Shown here piece by piece: positions 33,001 to 41,436 of a stretch of 64,000 nucleotides of DNA. The translations under genes were made by a program, and so were the position numbers. Numbering within the stretch: position 1 is the first letter of the stretch; every line of letters begins with the position of its first letter. This stretch comes from Acidobacteriota bacterium (GTDB taxonomy: Bacteria; Acidobacteriota; Vicinamibacteria; Vicinamibacterales; CAVVIG01): positions 124,001-188,000 of the forward strand of contig QHWB01000035.1 of the NCBI GenBank assembly GCA_003222395.1, given 5' to 3'. The notes beneath the pieces were generated by a model, which searched no databases, had not been told where the DNA came from, and worked only from the letters and a program-made list of their open reading frames with translations.

Positions 33001-33883
33001 CGGGAAAGCGATAGCCGAGATCCGCCATCGTGTACTGCAGGCGGTCGGCGAGCTCGCGCGTCCGCGCCACCGCGTCGCGGCGATCGCGAAACAGCTCCGC
33101 CATCTCGCCGGGCGGCTTCAGATACCGCTCGGCATTCGGCGTCAGCTGGCGGCCGGCCTCGGCGACGGTCGTGTGATGGTGAATGCACGTGAGGACGTCG
33201 AACAGCGGCCGCTCGACACGCGTCGCGAACCGCACGCCGTTGGTCGCGATCGTCGGAACGCCGAATGCCGACGCGAGGCTGACGAGCGCCTCCGTGTCGC
33301 GCTCCTCGTCGCGGCGCAGATGACGCTGCAGCTCGACGTACACGTTGGCGCGGCCGAACACGCCGACGAGGCGATCGAGCAGTCCGCCCACGCCGTGCCG
33401 GCGGACGTCGAGCGCGGCGCGGCCGGCCAGGGCGACGAGCCCGCGCGTGTGCCCGTCGAGATCGTCGAGCGTCAGCGCGCCTTCGCCCTTGCCACCCCAC
33501 CGCGCAGGCGCGCGCGGTGGGGACGCCGGGGCGTGCGCGCGCATCTTCATGCGCGTGATCAGCTTTGAAAGATTTTGGTATCCCTCGGCTGATTCGCACA
33601 GCACGGGCAACATGAAGGGCTGGACGGGCGGGATGGGCTCTCCTGCCCTTCCCGCCTCCCCTGTCCCTGCGATCGTCAGCTCCGCGCCGATGATTGGGCG
33701 GATGCCGGCAGCGGTGGCGGCTTTGTGGAAACGCGGGGCGCCGTAGACGCCGTCGCGATCGAGCAGCGCGATGGCGGGATAGCCGAGCTCAGCGGCGCGA
33801 TCGACGAGCGCTTCGGGAAGCGACGCGCCCTGGAGAAAACTGAACGCCGACGCGGTGTGGAGCTCGATGTACGACGACGACAC
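30080..33883 (-). CDS. dnaE2: Error-prone DNA polymerase DnaE2 with repeat-encoded and zinc-ribbon insertions
   Basis: The protein has 1267 residues, about 200 more than typical DnaE2. It has an N-terminal PHP domain (YIELHTASAFSFLQGAS). The polymerase core has the catalytic aspartates in WPDIDLDLPSGDRR (about 405) and KVDLLGLGMM. The C-terminal OB region includes GMGLSIGRHPMALRREEL. Three repeat-derived insertions are visible: GGGATTC heptamers at about 578-618, GGGGCTG heptamers at about 890-905, and two junction repeats at about 1018-1118. A four-cysteine zinc-ribbon-like segment (CPKCG...CNTC) follows the second heptamer array. DnaE2 performs damage-tolerant synthesis together with ImuB. 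The gene follows imuB by 9 nt. Confidence 0.93.
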   Translation of the reverse strand: MSSSYIELHTASAFSFLQGASLPEALVDRAAELGYPAIALLDRDGVYGAPRFHKAATAAGIRPIIGAELTIAGTGEAGRAGEPIPPVQPFMLPVLCESAEGYQNLSKLITRMKMRAHAPASPPRAPARWGGKGEGALTLDDLDGHTRGLVALAGRAALDVRRHGVGGLLDRLVGVFGRANVYVELQRHLRRDEERDTEALVSLASAFGVPTIATNGVRFATRVERPLFDVLTCIHHHTTVAEAGRQLTPNAERYLKPPGEMAELFRDRRDAVARTRELADRLQYTMADLGYRFPDYPVPPGETQASFLRKITDVGARERYRPYHDRARAQIARELDLIEKLELAGYFLIVWDVVNFCRRHDILVQGRGSAANSAVCYSLGITAVDPVGMDLLFERFLSEERGEWPDIDLDLPSGDRREQVIQHVYEKYGRLGAAMTANVITYRGRSAAREVGKVLGFDAAQVDRLAKIMNQFEFADPADTLPRQLAAVGLDLNSDRVRTFARIWNQMLDLPRHLGQHSGGMVICQGQLDAVVPLENASMPGRVVVQWDKDDCADMGIVKVDLLGLGMMAVIQDSLALVNGPGFGIRDSGFESHGLESHGLESCRLESCRLESRIPNPESRVDLAHLPEDPAVYKMLCDADTVGVFQVESRAQMATLPRLKPARFYDIVVQVAIIRPGPIVGQMVHPYLNRRAGREPVKYPHPSLEPILARTLGVPLFQEQLLRMAMIAAGFTGGQAEELRRAFGFKRSERRMKQVEVQLREGMARQGITGDAAEEIIRSITSFALYGFPESHAASFALLAYASAYLKVHYPAAFYTALLNNQPMGFYHPATLVKDAQRRGVRFHPIDVQLSDWDCRVEPDGAIRLGLRYVSGLRQEVGKAIARASARLNSQLRIPSPRPPAPSSQICPKCGCDDASMLEQVDAHRWFCNTCSHEWRAGSVSQRFRSLDDLIARTALRRDEVVTLADIGALNSFGYDRRSALWQAERAVRPSGEMFDEAATGWAAGEAGWAGAEDTEHDLRRSVLDTPERSARGSSECECASEVSGGGAPQALRNAARASARGHEDELRRSVLDMPERSARGSSECECASEVSGGGAPRALRNAARASARGGGAPRELKNDDTDTCPLKPMTESERLVADFAGMGLSIGRHPMALRREELSMRGILRAIDLRHERQGRRVRVAGMVITRQRPGTAKGFVFLTLEDETGIANIIVRPDLFARDRLTIVEEPFLIVDGVLQNQDGVTSVRAEEVRGLRGVDVDFDAHDFY
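30528..30685 (-). repeat. Junction repeat (family A) inside dnaE2, copy nearer the 3' end
   Basis: Runs from the T-rich edge TTTTTTAATTCGCGTGGGGC to the boundary motif GTCGCAGC/ATATCTAGAACAGAACG. It is translated on the minus strand in frame as RRSVLDMPERSARG and onward. Confidence 0.85.
30698..30830 (-). repeat. Junction repeat (family A) inside dnaE2, second tandem copy
   Basis: Nearly identical to the copy at 30528 and in the same orientation; it encodes RRSVLDTPERSARG. The two copies are separated by only about 13 bp. Confidence 0.85.
31165..31215. repeat. GGGGCTG heptamer array inside dnaE2
   Basis: Units GGGAGCT, GGGGGCT, GGGGGCC, GGGGGCT and GGGGATT follow each other at 7-bp spacing. 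The translation is a P/S-rich linker (RIPSPRPPAPSSQ) just before the zinc ribbon of DnaE2. Confidence 0.65.
32028..32146. repeat. Inverted GGGATTC heptamer array inside dnaE2
   Basis: GGGATTC units on the left and GAATCCC units on the right enclose four TGGGATTCGAGTC/CAGGATTCGAGTC 15-bp repeats. The arms can pair into a long hairpin. The translation on the minus strand contains four LESx repeats (SHGLESHGLESCRLESCRLE). Confidence 0.85.
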
Positions 33884-33892
33884 GACAGCACG

Positions 33893-35551
33893 TCAATCGA
33901 CAATGGCGTCAATGAACCAGGCGTCGGTGTCGCGATCCTGGAAGATGCGATAGACCGCGCCATCGCTGAGCGAGATGTCCCATTCGTCTCGATTAAATGC
34001 GCGGGGCACTCCATTTTTTACTTCGCGTGGGGCCCGACTTTTATTTATCGCGGCGGGGACCCCACCCCCGCCGCTGTTGCTCGGCGCATGCGCGCCTCGC
34101 AACGGCTCAAGGCTGTCACGCGCTGACGCCCTCGCATCATTTCTTAATGCTCGCGGGGCCCCACCCCCGCTCACCTCGCTCGCGCATTCGCACTCGCTCG
34201 AGCCGCGGACGCTGCGCTCGGGCGTCGTCCCTCCCACCTCTCCTGCCGAGCCCGCCCACCAGTCGCCCGACGTCCGCCACGGACCGGCGCAGTGGACGAC
34301 GACGCCGCCTGCGAAGCCGTGGCGATCGGTGGTGACGCGGATCGGCCGGCCATCGGCGATGGCGACGCGGGCGGGAACTGGTGGACGACAGCGGCGTAAG
34401 GCTGACATCAGCAGGGAGTGGGGGCTGGAGGCTGGGAGCTGGGATTGCAGACCAGCGCCCAGCCCCGAGTCTCCAGCCCCCGGACCCTGATCCGTCTTGA
34501 ACGCCGTCATGGCAAACGCGCCGGGACGGTAGGTGTCGACTGTCGCGGGAACGCCGATGCGGTCCTGTCCCATGACGGCGGCGAGCCGCGCGAGGAGCGT
34601 CGAGAGCTGCTCGGGCGTCGGGTGCGCGCGCGTGAAGAGCGTGTGCTGCAGCACGCGGCCGGGCGTCGGATCGATGACGATCGAGACGCGATCGATCCCC
34701 GCAGGGGGCGGATGCGATTCGAGATCGAGCAGCGCAAGCGTGCGCAGCGTGCGCACGTCGCGCATCGGCGACGGCAGCTCGAGACGCCGCGCGTAGAGCT
34801 CGGCTCCTGAGCCGCGCGTGACGAGGCGCAGCAGGATATGCAGCACCGCGGCGCCGCGATCGCGCCGCTCGAGCCGCGTCGAGAGCGGTTCGAGCAGCCG
34901 CGTGAGGACGAACGACAGCGGCTCGAGCTCCCCGATCGGCCAGTCGAGATCCATCGACGATTCGAAGCGCTCTTCGTCGAGCGTCGGGATCAGCGGCCGG
35001 ATGTCGTCGCCGCGCGCGAGCGCCTGCCAGACCAGCGCGTGGCGGCCCAGGCGTGAGGTGAGATCGGCCGGAGGAAGCGCGGCGAGCTCGCCGAGCGTCT
35101 TCAGTCCCCACGCCTTGAACGTGGTCAGAGCAGTACCAACGGGCTCGGACGTATCTAGAACAGAAGGTCGCCGACCGTTGCCAACCAGAACAGAATGTTG
35201 CAGATGACCGACACGTTCGAGAATCCCGATCGCAATCGGCGCGAGCGCGTCGGCTTCTTCGCCGCGCTTGATGATGGTGACGCCCGGGCGCGCGTGCGCG
35301 AGGATGAGCGCGGCGGCGCAGGTGCCGGCGATCGCGACGTGTACGCGTACGCCGCGATCGGCCGCTTCGCGCCGCAGCTCGTCGGCGATGGTGCTCGGCG
35401 GACCGAGCAGCCGATCGAGCCCGGCGACGTCAATCGCGACGACATCGTCGTCGTGCCGTTCATAGCGCGGCGAAAATTCGCGCGCGATCGCGTCGACCGC
35501 CACCGCGGCGTCAGCGTCAGGCGCAGATGGTCGATACAGACACGCGTACAT
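33893..35551 (-). CDS. imuB: ImuB, inactive Y-family polymerase-like mutasome protein, with repeat-encoded insertions
   Basis: The protein has 552 residues. It has the DinB-like fold without the metal-binding DxD/SxE residues: the usual palm motif reads VVAIDVAGLDRLLGPP, as expected for ImuB. GLKTLGELAALPPADLTSRLG is the helix-hairpin-helix region. The C-terminal ImuB domain is split: GPWRTSGDWWAG and then, 70 residues later, DEWDISLSDGAVYRIFQD. The insert is the translated junction repeat. A heptamer array adds about 20 residues near 355, and a third fragment encodes RRPSVLDTSE near 130. ImuB bridges DnaE2 and the beta clamp. The ATG abuts a junction repeat and overlaps the imuA frame by 35 nt. 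Confidence 0.88.
   Translation of the reverse strand: MYACLYRPSAPDADAAVAVDAIAREFSPRYERHDDDVVAIDVAGLDRLLGPPSTIADELRREAADRGVRVHVAIAGTCAAALILAHARPGVTIIKRGEEADALAPIAIGILERVGHLQHSVLVGNGRRPSVLDTSEPVGTALTTFKAWGLKTLGELAALPPADLTSRLGRHALVWQALARGDDIRPLIPTLDEERFESSMDLDWPIGELEPLSFVLTRLLEPLSTRLERRDRGAAVLHILLRLVTRGSGAELYARRLELPSPMRDVRTLRTLALLDLESHPPPAGIDRVSIVIDPTPGRVLQHTLFTRAHPTPEQLSTLLARLAAVMGQDRIGVPATVDTYRPGAFAMTAFKTDQGPGAGDSGLGAGLQSQLPASSPHSLLMSALRRCRPPVPARVAIADGRPIRVTTDRHGFAGGVVVHCAGPWRTSGDWWAGSAGEVGGTTPERSVRGSSECECASEVSGGGAPRALRNDARASARDSLEPLRGAHAPSNSGGGGVPAAINKSRAPREVKNGVPRAFNRDEWDISLSDGAVYRIFQDRDTDAWFIDAIVD
34013..34228 (-). repeat. Junction repeat (both subtypes fused) inside imuB
   Basis: Two hairpin modules in a row: CGGCGGGGACCCCACCCCCG with the GCTCGGCGCATGCGCGCC stem, then GCGGGGCCCCACCCCCGC with CTCGCTCGCGCATTCGCAC. 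All are translated in frame, adding about 70 residues to ImuB. Confidence 0.85.
34416..34490. repeat. Inverted GGGGCTG heptamer array inside imuB
   Basis: GGGGGCT, GGAGGCT, GGGAGCT, GGGATTG units are followed by AGCGCCC, AGCCCCG, AGTCTCC, AGCCCCC units on the opposite strand sense, making a foldable inverted array. It encodes a G/A/S/P-rich linker. Confidence 0.7.
35141..35172 (-). repeat. Fragment of junction repeat inside imuB
   Basis: GCTCGGACGTATCTAGAACAG is the 5' boundary of the junction repeat on the minus strand. It is in the same frame as in other proteins (RRPSVLDTSE). The hairpin part is missing. Confidence 0.6.
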
Positions 35552-36335
35552 TATTTAATTCGCGCGGGGCCCCACCCTCGCACGTATCAAGAACAGAGCG
35601 TCGCTGATCGTTGCTGCCGTCGTGCGCATCCAGGACAAAACGTCGCCAACGCGCGCTGACGATGCTCGCGTCGACGTCGAGGCCGTCGAATAGCCGAACG
35701 CCGAACCGTTGCCCTTTCCCTTCTGACCGTTGACCGACCTTCACCGTCAAACCAGCCGAGCTCCGCGCCATCGGCTCCGATCCAACCAACAGACAGATCG
35801 TCTGACTCCCTTCGACCATTCGCTGCAGCCGCAGCCACGTCGTGAACGGCAGCCGGCGGATCGCGTGCGACGGCGCTTCGGCGACGTCGAAGGCGACGAG
35901 CCCGAAGTTGCCCGCCTGCAGGACGAGCGTGAACGCGCGCAGCGCCTGCTCGAGCGCGCGCTGATTCATGTCGCGGCACATCCCGGGATTGCTGACGACG
36001 TGCCCGCGGATCCAGAGCAGTCGATCGAGATGGATCCCGGCCGCGGACGCCGACTCGACATCGAACATGTCGAGCGCGTCGACGAGCGCGACGAGCTCGC
36101 CGTGCGCCGTCGCGGCGGCGAGCATCCGATGCAGCAGGCTCGTCCGTCCCGACGAGCGCGGACCGACGAGCTCGGAGACCTGTCCGCGCGGAAACCCGCC
36201 TCCGAGATGAACGTCTAACGCCGTAATGCCGCACGCGGCGGCGTCGTATTCGACAGGCGGCAGTGTGGTGGTGAGCGTGCGATCGAGCTGCCGGGCGCGA
36301 AGGAGCGATTCGAGGTCGGCGCGTGCCAGAGCCAT
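35517..36335 (-). CDS. imuA: ImuA, RecA-like mutasome protein
   Basis: The protein has 272 residues. The RecA/SulA-like core has GITALDVHLGGGFPRGQVSELVG, a Walker A-like GPRSSGRTSLL (about 58-68) and a hydrophobic Walker B region (ELVALVDALDMFD). ImuA recruits ImuB and DnaE2 at damaged replication forks. The C-terminal about 25 residues (RRSVLDTCEGG and on) are encoded by the junction repeat, after which the imuB start codon appears in another frame. It is the first gene of the imuA-imuB-dnaE2 operon. An inverted repeat overlapping the -10 box upstream may be a damage-response operator. Confidence 0.85.
   Translation of the reverse strand: MALARADLESLLRARQLDRTLTTTLPPVEYDAAACGITALDVHLGGGFPRGQVSELVGPRSSGRTSLLHRMLAAATAHGELVALVDALDMFDVESASAAGIHLDRLLWIRGHVVSNPGMCRDMNQRALEQALRAFTLVLQAGNFGLVAFDVAEAPSHAIRRLPFTTWLRLQRMVEGSQTICLLVGSEPMARSSAGLTVKVGQRSEGKGQRFGVRLFDGLDVDASIVSARWRRFVLDAHDGSNDQRRSVLDTCEGGAPRELNNVRVSVSTICA
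35551..35604 (-). repeat. Junction repeat (family A, short) at the imuA/imuB boundary
   Basis: Read on the minus strand: CGACGCTCTGTTCTTGATACG, the hairpin GGGTGGGGCCCCGCGCG, then AATTAAATA directly followed by the imuB ATG. It forms the imuA C-terminus and the imuB 5' region at the same time. Confidence 0.8.
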
Positions 36336-36348
36336 GTTTCGCCTTATC

Positions 36349-36366
36349 TTCGCCTACTATAGCGAA
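36349..36366. promoter_or_regulatory. Inverted repeat overlapping the imuA -10 box, candidate operator
   Basis: TTCGC CTACTATA GCGAA is a 5-bp inverted repeat with an 8-bp spacer, placed 14 bp upstream of the imuA ATG. The spacer contains TATAGT on the imuA strand. Mutasome cassettes are usually SOS-controlled, so this is a plausible LexA-type site, but I cannot match it to a known LexA consensus. Confidence 0.35.
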
Positions 36367-36410
36367 AGCTCCCGCCGCAATCAATAAGGTAAGATGACCG
36401 TCACACGTCA

Positions 36411-36433
36411 GCAGGCCTAAAGGCCTGCGCTAC
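36411..36433. repeat. REP-like hairpin with GTAG head
   Basis: GCAGGCCTAAAGGCCTGCGCTAC reads on the minus strand as GTAGCGCAGGCC, TTT, AGGCCTGC: a near-perfect hairpin behind GTAG. The same subtype is at 45374. Confidence 0.8.
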
Positions 36434-36447
36434 AAATCTTTAGCCTC

Positions 36448-37757
36448 TTGGCCGAACCGCTCTCAGCCCAAACCACCACCACCGCCCCCGACACGGCCAC
36501 TGCCGCAACGCCGTCGCTCGGCGCGCGGACGATGCGCCGGATGCTCGCGGCGTTCACCTACCGCGATTTCCGGGTCCAGTGGATTGGCGCCTGCACCTCG
36601 AGCATCGGCACCTGGATGCAGATCGTCGCGCAGAACTGGCTGGTCGTCTCGCTCACGAACTCACCGTTCTTCCTCGGCCTCGACGCGTTCCTGCAGCAGC
36701 TGCCGATCATTCTGTTTTCGCTCATCGGCGGCGTGTTCGCCGACCGCTACGACCGCCGCCGCACGCTGATGATGTCGCAGGTCATTCAGATGAGCACGTC
36801 GGGCGCGCTGGCGCTGCTGATGTACTTCCGCGCCGTGCAGATCTGGCAGATCCTCGCGCTCTCATTCGTCACCGGCTGCGCGCAGTCGTTCGGCGGACCG
36901 GCGTATAACTCGCTCATTCCGTCGCTCGTCGACAAGAAGGATCTGCCGAACGCCGTCGCGCTCAACTCCATCCAGTTCAACGTCGCGCGCGTGCTCGGTC
37001 CTCTGCTCTTCGGCTTGACGCTGTCGGCGTTCCGGCACTGGGGCTACAGCGAGCCGCAGGCGATGAACGCCTGCTTCCTGCTCAACTCGCTGTCGTTCCT
37101 GGTCGTCATCAACACGCTGATGATGCTGCGCGTGAAGCACATTCCGCCGGCCAAATCGGGCCGCATCGGCGAGGAGTTGCGGAGCGGGCTCTCGTACGTC
37201 CGCCATCACGCCAACCTGGCGGCGTTCATCGTGCTCGCGGCGGCGACGACGTTCCTCGGGTTCGCGCTGCTGACGTTCCTGCCGATCTTCGCGCAGAAGA
37301 TCTTTCACGAGGGCGCGGATACGTATAGCCATCTGATGGCGTTCTCCGGCGCCGGCTCGATCGTCGGCGCGCTCATCGTCGCGTGGCTCGGGAAGTTTCC
37401 GAAGATGGGATGGACGGCGCTCGTCGTCCAGGCGGTCTACGGGCTGCTCATCATCGCGTTCGCCGTGTCGCGCGTGCTGTGGGTGAGCGACATCCTCCTG
37501 TTCTTCACCGGCGTCACGCTGATGGTGGTGTTCTCCACGGTGACCTCGCTCGTGCAGCTGATCGCGCCCAACGAGATGCGCGGCCGCGTGATGAGCATCT
37601 ACATGCTCGCGTTCCGCGGCGGCATGCCGCTCGGCAGCCTCGTGAGCGGTTGGCTCGCCACGTATCTCGGGGCGCCCCTCGTGATCGGCATCAACGGCCT
37701 TCTCCTCATCGCCGTCGCCGGCTATTTTCTCGCGCGCAGCCATGGAGTGAGGGAAGC

Positions 37758-37761
<4 letters not shown>
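36448..37761 (+). CDS. MFS exporter (EntS/MFS_3-like)
   Basis: The protein has 437 residues with about twelve membrane helices. Family segments include FRVQWIGACTSSIGTWMQIVAQNWLV in the first helix, GGVFADRYDRRRTLMMSQ in loop 2-3 (the MFS GxxxDRxGRR motif) and APNEMRGRVMSIYMLAFRGGMPLGSL in the C half. Members of this group export siderophores or drugs. The TTG at 36448 gives a 28-residue hydrophilic leader; an ATG at 36532 (MRRMLAAFTYRDF) is a shorter alternative. The stop overlaps the deacetylase ATG (ATGA), so the two genes are coupled. Confidence 0.85.
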
Positions 37762-38732
<971 letters not shown>

Positions 38733-38862
38733 GATTGCGGTTCCGCCACTCAGACCGCCGATCGAGCGGCAGTTTCTGCAACGTTCAATCGTGACAGCCG
38801 CAATATCCTCGAAAACCAATCAGAGTCGCGCCGGCATACATTTCGCTCATGCGTCGATCCGT

Positions 38863-38874
38863 TACAATGGGCGC
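38863..38874 (+). promoter_or_regulatory. -10 box of a leaderless start
   Basis: TACAAT at 38863-38868 is followed by six bases and the ATG at 38875. Confidence 0.5.
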
Positions 38875-39459
38875 ATGTCCGGAAGTGATGCCATGAAACC
38901 CGCCGCATCCGGCGTGAAGCTCACCTACGACGACTTCCTGCTCTTCCCCGACGATGGGATGCGGCACGAGTTGATCGACGGGGAGCACTATGTGACCGCA
39001 TCGCCGAACACGAAGCATCAGGTGGTGTCTGGCAACCTGTACTGGCTGCTGCGAACGTACCTCGAGCAACATCCGATTGGCAGGATCTACTACGCGCCGT
39101 TCGACGTGCTCTTCTCGAAGTTCGACGTCGTCGAACCGGACCTCCTGTACGTATCGAAGGAACGTGCCGCTGACGTGCTCACGACGCAGCATGTGAAGGG
39201 AAGTCCTGATCTGATCATTGAAATCGGCTCGCCGTCGACGCGGCAGCGTGACGAGACGATCAAGCGTCGTCTATACGAGCGAACTGCAGTGACGGAATAC
39301 TGGGTCGTGGATCCGGATCTGGACGTCGTGCGCGTCTATCGGCGGGAGGGTGATCGATTTGGCAGGCCCGTCGAGCTCGCGTGTGAGAGCGGCGACGTGT
39401 TGACGACGCCGCTCTTCTCTGGCCTCAACCTTCAGCTCGCTGACATCTTCAAGGAATAG
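38875..39459 (+). CDS. Uma2-family (DUF820) putative endonuclease
   Basis: The protein has 194 residues. The PD-(D/E)xK-like core is visible as DGMRHELIDGEHYV, VVEPDLLYVSKER (catalytic Asp), SPDLIIEIGSPSTRQRD (ExK-like) and TEYWVVDPD. Such proteins are common as single genes in cyanobacteria and other soil bacteria and are predicted nucleases of unknown role. The ATG at 38875 fits the -10 spacing; codons upstream are out of context. There is no partner toxin or restriction gene beside it. Confidence 0.83.
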   Translation: MSGSDAMKPAASGVKLTYDDFLLFPDDGMRHELIDGEHYVTASPNTKHQVVSGNLYWLLRTYLEQHPIGRIYYAPFDVLFSKFDVVEPDLLYVSKERAADVLTTQHVKGSPDLIIEIGSPSTRQRDETIKRRLYERTAVTEYWVVDPDLDVVRVYRREGDRFGRPVELACESGDVLTTPLFSGLNLQLADIFKE

Positions 39460-39466
39460 CGCGATC

Positions 39467-40534
39467 TCAGCGGCCGCCCGGTGTGCGCGACGGCGGCGGC
39501 GTCAGCTGCAGCGTGCCCGTCGTATTCCGCTTCGGCACGTAGCCGACGGGAATGAGGGCGATTTCCCTCATCGACGCGAGATCGACCACCGACACATCGT
39601 CGGTGACGGGGTTGGCCACGTACGCCTTCTTGCCGTCCGGCGTCAGCGTGACCCACGCGGCGCCTTTGCCGCCGAGGAATACCGTGCCGGTCACTTTCAG
39701 GTCCGGCAGCGAATACGAATAGAGCGCGTTGTTCAGGCGGCTGCAGACGACGAGCGTCTTCTGGTCGGGCGTGACGGCCATGCCGTGGGAAGGATCGGAT
39801 CCTTCGGGCACGGTCGAACGGCCAGGCGGCAGGTCGGGATTCTGGATCCGACGAATTTCCTTGTGCGTCGCGAAATCGACGACTGCGAACCCGTTCAGGC
39901 CGGTCAGCTGCGCGAACAGCCACTTCGTCGATCCGTCGGGATTGGCCGAGAACGTCATCGGGCGGATGCCGAGATCGAGCTCCAGCGTCCACGCCGGCGT
40001 TTCGGTCGCGGCGTCGAAGACGTTGATGGTCTTGCCCGCGATCGATCCAGCGACAACGTATTTGCCATCGGGCGTGACGTACGCGTTGTGAATCGTCCCG
40101 TGCGTCGGCAGCGTCTTGACGCGCTGCAGCGAAGCGGTGTCGATGACGTCGACGCCACCGGGCGCCTGGATGATGCCGACGTAGACGCGCCGTCCGTCGC
40201 GGCCCACCGCCAGATTGTTTGGATGCCCGCTCAGCGGCACCTTCTTGATCACCTTCAACGTCTTGGCGTCGACGACGTCGAGCGTGCTGAGCGCTTCGTC
40301 GCTGACGTAGATGCGGCTGCCGTCGGGCGCAATCGCGGCGCCGTGGTTCACCTCGATCCCCTCGATCTCGCCGATCACTTTGTTCGTCTCGGGGTCGATG
40401 ACGTGGACGTTGTCGCCTGCGCTGTTGGTCTGCACGATCACGACCTTGTTCGCGGCAGCCGCCGGCGACGCGGTCCACACGGCGAACGTGCTCACGGCTG
40501 CGAGGCACCAACGAGACGCGTATCCGGTCATCAT
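39467..40534 (-). CDS. Secreted YVTN-repeat beta-propeller protein
   Basis: The protein has 355 residues with a signal peptide (SRWCLAAVSTFAVWTASPAAAA). About seven 40-residue YncE/YVTN blades follow, such as NVHVIDPETNKVIGEIEG, TLDVVDAKTLKVIKKVPLSG, INVFDAATETPAW and KAYVANPVTDDVSVVD. The last 25 residues are P/T-rich. Such propellers bind partner proteins or ligands in the periplasm. It starts 4 bp inside the cytochrome-like gene, so the two are co-translated. A link to the c-type cytochrome suggests an electron-transfer or sensing role, which is inference. Confidence 0.82.
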   Translation of the reverse strand: MMTGYASRWCLAAVSTFAVWTASPAAAANKVVIVQTNSAGDNVHVIDPETNKVIGEIEGIEVNHGAAIAPDGSRIYVSDEALSTLDVVDAKTLKVIKKVPLSGHPNNLAVGRDGRRVYVGIIQAPGGVDVIDTASLQRVKTLPTHGTIHNAYVTPDGKYVVAGSIAGKTINVFDAATETPAWTLELDLGIRPMTFSANPDGSTKWLFAQLTGLNGFAVVDFATHKEIRRIQNPDLPPGRSTVPEGSDPSHGMAVTPDQKTLVVCSRLNNALYSYSLPDLKVTGTVFLGGKGAAWVTLTPDGKKAYVANPVTDDVSVVDLASMREIALIPVGYVPKRNTTGTLQLTPPPSRTPGGR

Positions 40535-40968
40535 CGTTCACTCCTCTTCGTTTCGCCCATAACCCAGGCTTTCAGGGTCTGCCATTCCGGATCATTCTGG
40601 GATGTCCAATGCTTGCCGCCGTTGTGGAAGAAATCGCCGCCCGCCTTCTCGGCGAGCGGATGCATGAGCAGCTTGCTCTTTGCGTTCCCGGCCGCGACGA
40701 CACGGCGCATCGCCTCGAAGTTCTTTTGCGACGCCTCGTCGCTCCACGTGTTGCTGCCGGGATCGAGCGGCTGCAGACGCAGCGGCGTGCCGGCGATGTG
40801 ACACGAGATGCAGCGCGCGTGGCCGGGGCGCTTGGCGGTGAAGATTGGCTGCACGCGCGTCTTGAAGAAATCGAAGTCGAGCCCCGCCGGCGGCGACTGC
40901 GCGGCGGCCGCCGTGACCGCTGTCAGGACGAGGGATCCGATGGTCGCGTGAACGAAATGCGTATGCAT
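40531..40968 (-). CDS. Periplasmic c-type cytochrome-like protein
   Basis: The 145-residue form starts at the ATG at 40968, which has GGAG seven bases upstream and gives a clean signal peptide (MHTHFVHATIGSLVLTAVTAAAAQ). An ATG four codons upstream is possible. One heme-binding motif is visible (CISCH in PGHARCISCHIAG) within FFKTRVQPIFTAKRPGH, a start typical of the cytochromes in planctomycete/acidobacterial heme proteins. A distal Met is in KLLMHPLAEKAGGDFFHNGGKHW. It shares four bases with the propeller gene. Confidence 0.72.
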   Translation of the reverse strand: MHTHFVHATIGSLVLTAVTAAAAQSPPAGLDFDFFKTRVQPIFTAKRPGHARCISCHIAGTPLRLQPLDPGSNTWSDEASQKNFEAMRRVVAAGNAKSKLLMHPLAEKAGGDFFHNGGKHWTSQNDPEWQTLKAWVMGETKRSER

Positions 40969-41002
40969 CGAGCACTCCATGTGATGGTCGCGTTCGGCGA
41001 TT

Positions 41003-41341
41003 CTACGTCCGCCCCGGCCGATACAAAAGCACTTCCGCGCGTTCGAGGGTGATGAGGCCGTCACCGACCATGTGTTCGAGATCCGGCATGAACGCCTCGA
41101 TCTTCTCCGGGGCGTCGACGATTTCGACCACGATCGGCAGGTCCTGCGACAGCTCGAGCAGCTTGGCCGTGTGAATGCGGCTGTGCGCGCCGAAGCCCAT
41201 GAAGCCCTTGATCACCGTCGCACCGGCCAGGCCGCGCCTGCGCGCTTCGAGGACGATGGCCTCGTACAACGGCTTGCCGTGCCAGTGATCGGCCTCGCCG
41301 ACGAAGATCCGCAGGAGCTTGCCCTCAGTTGGGATTGACAT
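41003..41341 (-). CDS. DUF190-domain protein
   Basis: The protein has 112 residues. LLRIFVGEADHWHGKPLYEAIVLEARRRGLAGATVIKG and HTAKLLELSQDLPIVVEIVDAPEKI are the core of the DUF190 (PII-like) fold, which is often encoded next to CrcB/FluC fluoride channels, as here. It may modulate the channel or bind a nucleotide. The ATG at 41341 was chosen because it comes directly after the AAAAAAA edge of the junction repeat; a longer start would translate the repeat. The crcB gene lies upstream on the same strand, 224 bp away. Confidence 0.83.
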   Translation of the reverse strand: MSIPTEGKLLRIFVGEADHWHGKPLYEAIVLEARRRGLAGATVIKGFMGFGAHSRIHTAKLLELSQDLPIVVEIVDAPEKIEAFMPDLEHMVGDGLITLERAEVLLYRPGRT

Positions 41342-41422
41342 TTTTTTATGGCGCGGGGGCCCCACCCCCCGCGCCTGATGCCCTCGCGCCGTAGCGCTCG
41401 GGCATATCTAGAACAGAACGTC
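41342..41422 (-). repeat. Junction repeat (family A) immediately upstream of DUF190
   Basis: Minus strand: the boundary CGTTCTGTTCTAGATATGCC, the hairpin GGGGGGTGGGGCCCCCGCGCC, then ATAAAAAAA directly before the ATG. Second of two tandem copies between crcB and DUF190. Confidence 0.85.
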
Positions 41423-41436
41423 GACGCGGGGACCGG

